Positions 41,382 through 51,143 of a stretch of 64,000 nt of DNA are shown in pieces. The first letter of the stretch is position 1, and each line of letters opens with the position of its first letter. The translations under genes were made by a program, and so were the position numbers. This stretch comes from Trichomonas vaginalis G3. Lineage: Eukaryota; Parabasalia; Trichomonadida; Trichomonadidae. The DNA is taken from contig NC_067203.1 of NCBI RefSeq assembly GCF_026262505.1, forward strand, positions 10,168,001 to 10,232,000, given 5' to 3'. The notes under the pieces were generated by a model. It did not search any database. It was not told the DNA's origin and worked only from the letters and a program-made list of their open reading frames with translations.

Positions 41382-42764
41382 ATGATTGTTTCTCTTTATA
41401 AGTTTGTTTTTTCAAGATATCCCAGAGATAGACCTAAACTCTATCCATGCCTTAGTATATTCATACTCTATTCCTTAGTAATGCGTGGCCAATTTGCTAT
41501 ATTTGGATATCCTAATGATTTTAAATTGCATTCTCAAATGAAAATTCCATATATTAATGACAAACCAATTGCCCTTGGAGAAGGAACCACTAACATTGTA
41601 AAACAATTTCATTTCAACCATTCTTTTAGTCCGAAGAGATCAAATATGATTTATTGGCTTGATATTGCAAATGATACATTCGATTATTCAATTTCCCACC
41701 CTACAGGAAATCATAATTGGCCACCACATTTCGGAGAAAAAGGAATGCTTGACTTTTATGGAAATTTTACTGCAACTTACACACTCTATAGGGACGTATA
41801 TGTTAATAGTTTTGCCGAATTTACAAATGAAACTCATCGTATTTTCCCAAATCACTACACAGGACCTGAATGGATTTATAAATTCTACCCTGGCCCGCAA
41901 GTAGCGAGTATCTCACATGGAGTTATGTTTGGACACTTCTTTTGCGCACACTCATTTGGCCATTTTACTCATGATTATATGTTTCCATTTATGATGACTC
42001 CAAAAGAAATTTTAGACAAAGCAACAATTATTATCCCAGCAAACATCAAATATGCTCGTGATTATATGCACTCTCTTGGCTATGACAATCAAATTTTCGA
42101 ACTTGATCTTGATAAATGGGTTTTCTGCTACGAAGTTCTTATTCCTACATATCCACGCCCTCATAATGTTCATTTTGGAATGGGTGCTCAGCTTTTAAAC
42201 TTAAAACTTAGAGAAGCTTTTCATCTTGAAGAAATAATTCCAAATAGATTTGTTTTTATCAACAGATTTAATACACGACTGATCACTAATATGTATGATT
42301 TATATTCATTGACCGTTATGAAATATCCTGACATTCCTTGGGAATATTTACCAGATGAAGATGGAAATTTGGAATTTTATGCCAAAATCTATTCAACAAT
42401 CAAGGTATTAATAATTCCAAATGGAAGTAATGCATTCAAATGCATTTTCATGGCTAAAGATACTCTTGTTGTTCTCATTAATAATGAAATGTGGGATATT
42501 TCAAACTATGGAACACTGGCTTCAATTGGTATTAAAATTATCGTATTCTATAACAAAAACTATGGAAGACTTTCAAAGAAGACAGTAATTGATCCTCTTA
42601 AGTTCATGCAGGCAATGGATGCAGCATATTTCTATATTAAGAAAGGAAATTTCCCAAAGCCTATTCCTGGTTTCAGTTTCATTGATTACAAATTTGATTT
42701 TTGTGATAGTTGTTATAAAAAACCTCAAGACAATGCACATTCAGATAAGACCCAGCTAAGCTAA
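41382..42764 (+). CDS. GT61 (DUF563) family glycosyltransferase, type II membrane protein, 460 aa
   Basis: A short basic N-terminus is followed by a hydrophobic segment (about 21-36, LYPCLSIFILYSLVM), fitting a Golgi/ER signal anchor. The DUF563 core begins near residue 180 with FGHFFCAHSFGHFTHDYMFP, the family's GHxxxD-like entry motif, and continues through NRFVFINRFNTR and the C-terminal IIPNGSNAFKCIFMAKDTLVVLI, equivalent to the 'GAGLTN..F.....V.E' region of plant xylosyltransferases and EOGT. It is predicted to transfer a pentose or GlcNAc onto glycoproteins or glycans in the secretory lumen. The donor is unknown. The family is expanded in trichomonads. No frame break. Confidence 0.85.
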   Translation: MIVSLYKFVFSRYPRDRPKLYPCLSIFILYSLVMRGQFAIFGYPNDFKLHSQMKIPYINDKPIALGEGTTNIVKQFHFNHSFSPKRSNMIYWLDIANDTFDYSISHPTGNHNWPPHFGEKGMLDFYGNFTATYTLYRDVYVNSFAEFTNETHRIFPNHYTGPEWIYKFYPGPQVASISHGVMFGHFFCAHSFGHFTHDYMFPFMMTPKEILDKATIIIPANIKYARDYMHSLGYDNQIFELDLDKWVFCYEVLIPTYPRPHNVHFGMGAQLLNLKLREAFHLEEIIPNRFVFINRFNTRLITNMYDLYSLTVMKYPDIPWEYLPDEDGNLEFYAKIYSTIKVLIIPNGSNAFKCIFMAKDTLVVLINNEMWDISNYGTLASIGIKIIVFYNKNYGRLSKKTVIDPLKFMQAMDAAYFYIKKGNFPKPIPGFSFIDYKFDFCDSCYKKPQDNAHSDKTQLS

Positions 42765-43372
42765 GGCTCAATACCATTTATATTATTGTTTTTATAAAAT
42801 TTAAACTGTTTTTTGATTGAATTTTTATAAAAAATCTCAACTTTTTTAAAAAAATTTTGTAGGAAAAGCATATGTAGAAGAATAAACCTTGCTAATAGAA
42901 TAAAAGTATCAAAGCGCATTCTTAAACGTTTTGCAATAGTTATTGATCATGAGGACAAACAATAGCAGTGTGATAAGATTTCAAATTTCAATATTAAATA
43001 AACCTCATGAAGTGTGAAATCCAAGTAATTGTTTGACAAATAAATATCATTTGGTAAGGCAAGTCAAATAACTTTTGCAAAACTGCATGAAAGCATTTTA
43101 ATATCGCAACTATATCTCTACACAAAAAATTGTATTAGACGATTTACTGTATATTTCAACTGTGTGTTCGCCATTTGAATGAATCGAAATTAGATTTGCT
43201 CCTAAAAATATATAGAAATGTATAAAATCAGTGAAAAAAAAACTTAATTATTTTTTATTTCTATTGAATTTTTTTTCTCGGAATACCAGATAAATAAAGA
43301 ATAATATCTTATGTAAGAGCATTATTTTTTCGCGCCATGCGAAATAAGAAGTTTCATTATATCTTCAAGATA
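42765..43372. other. Convergent spacer
   Basis: AT-rich 3' flank of the GT61-like gene and the ankyrin gene; nothing else recognised. Confidence 0.4.
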
Positions 43373-45328
43373 CTATATTTTTGCAATACGAAGTGCGGTT
43401 TTTCCGTTTTTATCTTTTTCATTGATATTAGCACCATGTGAAATAAGCAATTCAGCTGTTTCTTTACTATTATTATATGCTGCAGAATGAAGTGCGGTGT
43501 TTCCAAAATTATCTTTTTCATTGATATTTATACCATGTGAAATAAGTAATGCGGCAATTTCTTTACTATTTTCCTCTGCTGCCATATGAAGTGCGGTGTT
43601 TCCAAAATTATCTTTTTCATTGATATTAGCACCATGTGAAATAAGCAATTCAGCTGTTTCTTTACTATTATTATATGCTGCCGTATGAAGTGCGGTTCTT
43701 CCGTTTTTATCTTTTTCATTGATATTAGCACCATGTGAAATGAGAAATTCAGCTGTTTCTTTACTATTATTATATGCTGCAGAATGAAGTGCGGTGTTTC
43801 CAAAATTATCTTTTTCATTGATATTTATACCATGTGAAATAAGTAATGCGGCAATTTCTTTACTATTTTCCTCTGCTGCCATATGAAGTGCGGTTTTCCC
43901 GTTTTCATCTTTTTCATTGATATTAGCACCATGTGAAATAAGCAATTCAGCTGTTTCTTTACTATTATTATATGCTGCCGTATGAAGTGCGGTTCTTCCG
44001 TTTTTATCTTTTTCATTGATATTAGCACCATGTGAAATGAGAAATTCGGCAATTTCTTTACTATTTTTCCATGCTGCAGAATGAAGTGCGGTGTTTCCAA
44101 AATTATCTTTTTCATTGATATTAGCACCATGTGAAATAAGCAATTCAGCTGTTTCTTTACTATTATTATATGCTGCAAAATGAAGTGCGGTTTTCCCGTT
44201 TTCATCTTTTTCATTGATATTAGCACCATGTGAAATGAGAAATTCAGCTGTTTCTTTACTATTATTATATGCTGCCGCATGAAGTGCGGTTCTTCCGTTT
44301 TTATCTTTTTCATTGATATTAGCACCATGTGAAATGAGAAATTCAGCAGTTTCTTTACTATTTTTCCATGCTGCAGTATGAAGTGCGGTTTCTCCATTTT
44401 TATTTTTTCCATTGATATTAGCACCATGTGAAAGGAAGTATTCCAAGAGGGACGGAATACTAAACATTGATGAATAAACAAAGCATTTGTTTATATCATT
44501 AGTTTGATCGAAATAAACTAAAAAGGATTCAAGATTATTGTATAGTCCACAATATTCTAAATTGATCTCTATATTGTATTCATTCACCAAGAATGTAATA
44601 AAATCTATGTTGTGTGAAATTATTGCATATTCTATGCAATCCGTATATGGTTTTTGATATTTCAAACATTCACTAATGATTTCTTTGTTTCCCCTTAAAA
44701 ATGAAAATTGTAGACATAATTGAGTTATTTCTGAACTGAATTTTGTTCTTAATAACTTGAAACAATCAACTGCTCCATGGTAGCAACATAATTCAAGTAA
44801 TGAATATCCATAGTAAGAATATGGATATAAACTACTTCTAAGTGTTTGATTTACAGCAAATCCTTCTCTTTCAGTGAATGAAATGAATACTTCTAAGTCA
44901 TTATTCATAATTGCTCTGTAAATTGTATTCTCTTCATGAATATCGAGATTTCCTGAATGATCTTTTTCAAAATCGGCAGATTTGTCTAATTTAACTCCAT
45001 ATTCTTTATAAAACAGGAAGTTTGGAATAAATTCGAGATTGTTGACTTCTTCCACATGATATTCATCGTAAATGAGTTTGGCAAGAAATAAATATGACTT
45101 TGCATAGCGATTGTTGTACGGAATGATACGTAAAATATCTTTCATAATTATTTGAGGTGGATATTTCTTTGAATCGATCAATTCTGTTTTGATCATCTTG
45201 TAAATCTTGTTTAATTCTCCTTCGTTTTCTGTTTTTAGCTGATACAATGCAAGATACGAATCGATATAGTACTTGTAGGTACTTCGCAATTTGTTGTATT
45301 TGCTTGGATTAACGTCTTGATCGGACAT
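43373..45328 (-). CDS. DUF3447-type ankyrin-repeat protein, 651 aa, ten near-identical repeats
   Basis: The N-terminal 300 residues carry the trichomonad DUF3447-like region (FISFTEREGFAVNQTLRSSL; YGYSLLELCCYHGAVDCFKLL). From about residue 300 ten full ankyrin repeats of 33 residues follow, with consensus NGxTALHxAAxNNSKExAEFLISHGANINEKD, plus a partial eleventh ending the protein. The repeats fall into alternating subtypes (YNNSKETAELL, WKNSKE, EENSKEIAALL) shuffled along the array, and they are nearly identical at DNA level (99-bp period), so the array expanded recently. A protein-protein interaction role is inferred; partners are unknown. The repeat DNA is also open in a second minus-strand frame, an effect of periodicity rather than a gene. 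Confidence 0.92.
   Translation of the reverse strand: MSDQDVNPSKYNKLRSTYKYYIDSYLALYQLKTENEGELNKIYKMIKTELIDSKKYPPQIIMKDILRIIPYNNRYAKSYLFLAKLIYDEYHVEEVNNLEFIPNFLFYKEYGVKLDKSADFEKDHSGNLDIHEENTIYRAIMNNDLEVFISFTEREGFAVNQTLRSSLYPYSYYGYSLLELCCYHGAVDCFKLLRTKFSSEITQLCLQFSFLRGNKEIISECLKYQKPYTDCIEYAIISHNIDFITFLVNEYNIEINLEYCGLYNNLESFLVYFDQTNDINKCFVYSSMFSIPSLLEYFLSHGANINGKNKNGETALHTAAWKNSKETAEFLISHGANINEKDKNGRTALHAAAYNNSKETAEFLISHGANINEKDENGKTALHFAAYNNSKETAELLISHGANINEKDNFGNTALHSAAWKNSKEIAEFLISHGANINEKDKNGRTALHTAAYNNSKETAELLISHGANINEKDENGKTALHMAAEENSKEIAALLISHGININEKDNFGNTALHSAAYNNSKETAEFLISHGANINEKDKNGRTALHTAAYNNSKETAELLISHGANINEKDNFGNTALHMAAEENSKEIAALLISHGININEKDNFGNTALHSAAYNNSKETAELLISHGANINEKDKNGKTALRIAKI
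43376..44420. repeat. 99-bp tandem repeat array inside the ankyrin gene
   Basis: About 10.5 copies of a 99-bp unit, each encoding one ankyrin repeat. Copies differ at a few positions in a mosaic pattern, which is what unequal exchange or conversion within an array would leave. Confidence 0.85.
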
Positions 45329-45694
45329 TAATAATTTTTAAAAAAGACACATTTGCATTTTCCCATATAAAACACCCCTTAAATTTATTGGAAGAAAAAA
45401 ATACTATGTTATACTTGTGGAAAACAATGACCATAAAGAGTTCGGATGTAATATATGAATTTTGATTAAGTCCATGGATAGGAAATGATGCAGTAACAAT
45501 GGAAAAGCCGATAGCAATAGAATTTTCATCAAGATACTTGATTTATTTAAGATTTTTTTTGCCAATCATTCTAAATAAATTAATTCTTGGAATATAGATA
45601 ATGGAATATATTTAATTTATAGAATTATTTCGTTCAATCTCATTTTTCATTCCATCATTTTAGAAATTTTGTAAACTATACAAAAATAAAAGTA
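45329..45694. other. Divergent spacer
   Basis: AT-rich promoter region for the ankyrin gene (minus) and the capping-enzyme-like gene (plus); no clear initiator for the latter. Confidence 0.35.
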
Positions 45695-47239
45695 ATGAAA
45701 ATCGGGAAAAAAATCGAGCATTCTCGATTTGTTCCTATCATTTTCGAGAATAATATTAAAGATTTTAGTAATGTCAGCTTCGAAGAAATATCAAGTGCCC
45801 TTTATGGCCAAGGAAAACTCACTTATTTAATTGTTTTTTCAACAGAACCAGTTATATTTCCTCCATCGAGTGAGCAAATCATTGAAAAGCGCAATATCAT
45901 CGTCCAAAATGATTCAGTTATTACAGAAACTTTATTTACACATTTTAAATCTTTAATTGTTTCAATTTACGCTCAAATTTTTGATTCTAGAGTTAATGGC
46001 TATATTGGCATCGTATCTGTTAATTCAAGCGATGTCTTAGGATACTTTATTGTTCGCTGGCTTATAGAAGAGAAATCTTTTTCATATGATACAGCAAATA
46101 CGATCTTTAAAGAGTCAGGCATTCCAATGATTACTAATGAAAAATATCTGAACCTACTCAAAGGCATTTCCAACACAAGAACCGTTGTAAATCAAAAAAT
46201 CCATAATCGTGGCGCAGATTACAACAGTATTCTTAAAATTGTTGAGACAGGTGTTTACAGAACAAATAGCCAAATACAGCCAGCACCAAATACCATTAAA
46301 AACAAAACGTTTACGAATTTTCAAATTTTATGTCGTGAAATCAATATGAAACTTAAATTACTACAAAAATCATTACCAAGCTTTAGTTGCAAGCTGATTT
46401 CGAGGAAATTCCTTGAAGAAGCCAAAAAATCAAAAGATTATGTTGTTACTCTCAATCCCTGTGGCACTCATTCGATTTTATACGCATCAGACAATTTAGT
46501 ACAAATAGTATGTGATAACGAATACATAATTACTACGAATCTTTATCTTCCTTCTCCAGATAATGAGAATTTACTTGACAACTCAATATTTGAAGGATAT
46601 TTCATAGACAAAGATGAAATAGGCCAAGATACATTCGTTATTTGTGATGCATTGATGTTTAATGGCCAAGATTTGAGGTCAGAACCTTTAGATATAAGAA
46701 TTGGATTCATAAATCAATATGTGTTTGGCGAAAGAGCCAAAGCCATAAATAAACTGGCCGGAGAAACAATAAGAATCATGTTACGACCTTATTTTCCACT
46801 AAATAATTTATCAACAATTTTACCAAGGCTTGATCAGGTCGTTACCTATCCAGTTTACAGTATATTGATAGGACCAATAACATCCAGTTGGTGCCAGGAC
46901 CAAAATACCACGGAATGGGTTTATTGGAACAGATATTTGCCCCGACCAATTATAAGCTTGTCAGTTAACTTTACATTGAATGAATTGTATGGTCTGATAT
47001 CGATACATGGCGGTCTCGTCAAAGCGATGACTCTTGGTTCATTATCAAAAGATTTGACACAATTGGACGGCCAACTCGTACAGATTGAGTTTGATACAAC
47101 GAATAAGAGATGGAATCTCCTTAATTTCGTTACTGACCAACAAGTTTGGACATATGACCAATTCAGTAAAGATTTTGCCACGGATGAGCTTCCAATATCA
47201 ATGGAAGACTTACAAAGAATATCTTATTCTTTCAGATGA
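45695..47239 (+). CDS. mRNA capping-enzyme-like protein with both active sites lost, 514 aa
   Basis: The layout follows the metazoan/plant bifunctional capping enzyme: a cysteine-phosphatase-like triphosphatase domain, then a guanylyltransferase. Residues 103-157 (IGIVSVNSSDVLGYFIVRWLIEE...ANTIFKESGIPMITNEKYLNLL) align by eye with the region around HCTHGxNRTG of RNA triphosphatases, but the Cys and Arg are absent. In the guanylyltransferase part, VTLNPCG (251-257) stands where the KxDG nucleophile motif is expected, so the covalent GMP lysine is missing; FEGYFI (299-304) replaces the LDGELV-type motif III. The following FVICDALMFNGQDLRSEPLDIRI matches the family well. It is likely a catalytically dead paralogue, perhaps binding or regulatory. 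No frame breaks, so it is maintained. Confidence 0.65.
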   Translation: MKIGKKIEHSRFVPIIFENNIKDFSNVSFEEISSALYGQGKLTYLIVFSTEPVIFPPSSEQIIEKRNIIVQNDSVITETLFTHFKSLIVSIYAQIFDSRVNGYIGIVSVNSSDVLGYFIVRWLIEEKSFSYDTANTIFKESGIPMITNEKYLNLLKGISNTRTVVNQKIHNRGADYNSILKIVETGVYRTNSQIQPAPNTIKNKTFTNFQILCREINMKLKLLQKSLPSFSCKLISRKFLEEAKKSKDYVVTLNPCGTHSILYASDNLVQIVCDNEYIITTNLYLPSPDNENLLDNSIFEGYFIDKDEIGQDTFVICDALMFNGQDLRSEPLDIRIGFINQYVFGERAKAINKLAGETIRIMLRPYFPLNNLSTILPRLDQVVTYPVYSILIGPITSSWCQDQNTTEWVYWNRYLPRPIISLSVNFTLNELYGLISIHGGLVKAMTLGSLSKDLTQLDGQLVQIEFDTTNKRWNLLNFVTDQQVWTYDQFSKDFATDELPISMEDLQRISYSFR

Positions 47240-47295
47240 TTTATTTTCATATCATTTTTTAATAAAATGTTTGTATTTCTTTTTAAATCATTAAT

Positions 47296-48270
47296 ATTTG
47301 ATTGAGAATATTCAAATATAGTTTAGTTGTGCTAGGATTGCATCTCTGAATACATAAATTTCAATGATAAAAAGATTTTATAGTACTACCGGTATACTAT
47401 AAATAAGAGTTGACTTCAAGTTATCAATTTCATTATTGTTATAGACCGAAAATAGATTTTTTCGGTTTTCTCTTCAAATAATTGAAAGAATGATACTATT
47501 ATAGGTTTATTATATTATATAGCATATAATCATGCTATAGCCGAAAATTATAAGTTTTGAGAAGATTGAATATAACACAAATAAATTTGAATGTAAGTTA
47601 AATTGCTTGTTGTTTTTAATAGCTATTTAATGAGAAATCCAATATTGCAAAATTCAAATTGAATGATTGAAAGAACAGAAAAAGTCATTCTTTTCAATTT
47701 CGAATATGTTTCATTGTATTTATAATTATATGGCAAATAAGATATTTAAACTTGATTTTTGAAGGAAAATTCACAAAATTGAATAAATTCAAATAATTTT
47801 ATTCAAAATAAACTAGTTATTTGAGTTTAATACTAATTATCTATTCAAACTACAAAGTTTGTAATTTAAAATATTTTGTGAGATCAGATTGAATTAATTC
47901 AAGGTTCTTTTCAATTAATATTAATGACCATATTACGCATTTTCGAACATTCTAAACCAAATATATAAAAATGGGAGACGAATGTTAAATTTGCTAGACA
48001 TGGGGGAGTTGTCTGCAAAGTTTTAGCTCTTATCTCTAACAAAAAATTAATTTTTAAAAAAATGACCGAATACGTTTCACAGCGAGAAAAAAATAAAAGA
48101 CAAGATAGAATTTTCTAGACATAAAGAAGTTGTTTACCGAGTTTTAGCTCTTCTCTCTAACAAAAAATTAATTTTTAAAAAAATGACCGAATACGTTTCA
48201 CAGCGAGAAAAAAATAAAAGGCAAGATAGAATTTTCTAGACATAAAGAAGTTGTCTACCAAGTGTCAGCT
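47296..48270. repeat. Left terminal inverted repeat
   Basis: Reverse complement of 49806-50857 with small differences; includes the about 121-bp subrepeats at 47975-48270. Confidence 0.75.
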
Positions 48271-48667
48271 GTTACTTCTTCTCAATACTGATATAAAATA
48301 AAAATCTTTATTATTTATTTAACCTTTATTGTTTCATTAAACTTCATTTATTTTATATTATAGTTTTATTCTTTTAGCTACTTGTAAAATAATCTAATTT
48401 TATATCATCATTTTACCGGATTATTCTTCAGTACATCGATTGTGTATCTAAAATAATATCATTATCCTTATTCTGTTTTTTCCAAAATTCTTTTAAATAT
48501 CTTTTTTGGTTAGATTACTTTATACTTTTTACTTTTATTTTTTAATTTCAAAAAAATTTGGTGATTGTTCTATTCTGTTACAATGTGCATTATCATTCTA
48601 ATGAATTATTCATTACATACATTTAAAAAAACTTGTTAAAAATGAAATTAAAAAATTATGTTTATTA

Positions 48668-49333
48668 TTACGCTGTGAATGTGTCAACAGCGGTCATGCC
48701 TGTATCTGTATCCCATATTTGCCACAACCTTTCTGTATCTGCATTTGTGTATTTCGGTTTCAGCTGATACATTTGATTTGGCGTGTAATTTGTTCCAGTT
48801 AATGGATTAATTGGGAGATCTTCATGCGGTGTGTTATTATTGTACTCCCAAATAAAGGCAGGAATAGCCTGAATGCTTTGGCAGCGCTCCAATGTCGGCC
48901 AGAATCTCTCAATCTTCCCATTTTGGTAGGGAGAATGAGAGTCTGTATGCCGCCATTGGACGCCCCAAAGATCAAGTAGATCTTGAAAGGCGCCCCTATT
49001 TTCTGAACCGTTGTCGGTCCAGAAACAATAAGGGGCGCCAAATTCAATGAAGGCGGAAGCCGCAACGTTCGCTGTCGTCGCTGCCAGCATATCTGGTATT
49101 TGTATACACGCTAGGACTTTGCGGCTAAAATCGTCGATTATGCCATAAATATACTGGCCACGAACACCCCTAAAATAATGAACATCTGCGTGCCAGATAA
49201 GATTGGGTGAAAGCGCCCAATATCTTACTGCTGTTTCTGGCCCGGCATGCTCTAATCGCGTCTTGGTGAAATGATTTTCTTTGAAGTATCTGCGTACTTC
49301 TCTATAAGATACATCAATTTGTTGTAATTTCAA
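48668..49333 (-). pseudogene. Retroviral/Polinton-type integrase core, fossil
   Basis: Contains the rve-type catalytic core: WHADVHYF with the first Asp, an FSRKVL segment, FWTDNGSEN with the second Asp, and NGKIERFW with the Glu. More integrase-like coding sequence lies upstream up to about 49640, so this is part of a larger, broken gene. It sits centrally in the inverted-repeat element, as expected for the enzyme that moved it. Family: c-integrase as found in Polintons/Mavericks. Confidence 0.75.
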
Positions 49334-49805
49334 ACGTTTCCATTGTTTTGTTTGACCACAGGGAAAGGCCAGTGGTCATGTATCACAGCAAGAGCTTTGA
49401 TTTGGTCGTAGGGATTGACCCTACGACCTTTCTTGCCTTTAGGCAATGGGATATTCTGTAAGCTAAATTGATTTTGTAAAAAAGATTTTGAAACATCTAA
49501 ATTTTGAAATCATTTGATTGAAGGGTTGGGGCGATGGGAACATGGGTGCAAGCTTCTTCCCATGTCATTTTACCTTCTTCAATCTGATTGGAAATACCAA
49601 TTAGGTAAATTCGATCGACATACCCTTTGTAAGGATTCATTCTAATGAAGTACGTTAACAATCAAAATATTCTATAAGTGTCTAGTATGGAATTCAAAAG
49701 AATAAAGAAAATGGTAACGTAAATAAACGTATTATGAAATAATTTATAATTAAAATGAAAAAAAGAAAAAATAATAAGTAAAGTGACTGGAAATGAAAAT
49801 GAAAA

Positions 49806-50857
49806 TCAGTGTACAGTTTTATTTTTTTCTCGCTGTGAAACGTATTCGGTCATTTTTTTAAAAATTAATTTTTTGTTAGAGAGAAGAGCTAAAACTCGGT
49901 AAACAACTTCTTTATGTCTAGAAAATTCTATCTTGCCTTTTATTTTTTTCTCGCTGTGAAACGTATTCGGTCATTTTTTTAAATTTTTTGTTAGAGAGAA
50001 GAGCTAAAACTCGGTAAACAACTTCTTTATGTCTAGAAAATTCTATCTTGTCTTTTATTTTTTTCTCGCTGTGAAACGTATTCGGTCATTTTTTTTAAAA
50101 ATTAATTTTTTGTTAGAGATAAGAGCTAAAACTTTGCAGACAACTCCCCCATGTCTAGCAAATTTAACATTCGTCTCCCATTTTTATATATTGGTTTAGA
50201 ATGTTCGAAATGGTGAATGTTATATGGTCATATATTAATTGAAAAGAACCTTGAATTAATTCAATCTGATCTCACAAAATATTTTAAATTACAAACTTTG
50301 TAGTTTGAATAGATAATTAGTATTAAACTCAAATAACTAGTTTATTTTTGAATAAAATTATTTGAATTTATTCAATTTTGTGAATTTTCCTTCAAAAATC
50401 AAGTTTAAATATCTTATTTGCCATATAATTATAAATACAATGAAACATATTCGAAATTGAAAAGAATGACTTTTTCTGTTCTTTCAATCATTCAATTTGA
50501 ATTTTGCAATATTGGATTTCTCATTAAATAGCTATTAAAAAAACAAGCAATTTAACTTACATTCAAATTTATTTGTGTTATATTCAATCTTCTCAAAACT
50601 TATAATTTTCGGCTATAGCATGATTATATGCTATATAATATAATAAACCTATAATAGTATCATTCTTTCAATTATTTGAAGAGAAAACCGAAAAAATCTA
50701 TTTTCGGTCTATAACAATAATGAAATTGATAACTTGAAGTCAACTCTTATTTATAGTATACCGGTAGTACTATAAAATCTTTTTATCATTGAAATTTATG
50801 TATTCAGAGATGCAATCCTAGCACAACTAAACTATATTTGAATATTCTCAATCAAAT
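49806..50857. repeat. Right terminal inverted repeat
   Basis: Mirror of the left repeat; holds three copies of the subterminal unit against two and a part on the left, so the arms differ in length. Confidence 0.75.
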
Positions 50858-51143
50858 CACCTCAAAAAGAGATTATAGCATTGATATATGTTCTAATTAA
50901 AGAATCCAAATTAATAAAAGTTAAAAAAGAAAATTTCCCATTAAAAATAAACTATTGAAATTTTTTCAATTAGTTCAAATCGAATTTATTGAATTCCATT
51001 TTGAGCTGTCAATTTAGCCATACAATATAACAACCAAAACGTTTTGGGAAAATTTTTATTGAAAACATGTCAAATTTTGAATCACTATCAAAAAAATGTT
51101 TGCTTTGTTGTTCCGGAAAAACACATATGGTTATGATCATAAA

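Larger units (their letters stand above)
47296..50857. mobile_element. Integrase-bearing element with about 1-kb terminal inverted repeats (Polinton/Maverick-related fossil)
   Basis: Both ends are long inverted repeats starting ATTTGATTGAGAATATTC. The left one runs to about 48270 and the right one from about 49806. Each carries an inner array of a unit of about 121 bp (cores containing CACAGCGAGAAAAAAATAAAA), two to three copies per side. The only gene-like content is a DDE integrase of retroviral/Polinton type. At 3.6 kb it is far shorter than a whole Maverick, so it is either an internally deleted derivative or a separate small family. It looks broken. It begins 56 bp beyond the capping-like gene. 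No clear target duplication was found at the two edges. Confidence 0.7.

Noticed and set aside
43528-44481. Second open minus-strand frame through the ankyrin array
   Set aside because: A shadow produced by the 99-bp periodicity; repeats a MVLISMKKI-type phrase without any family match.
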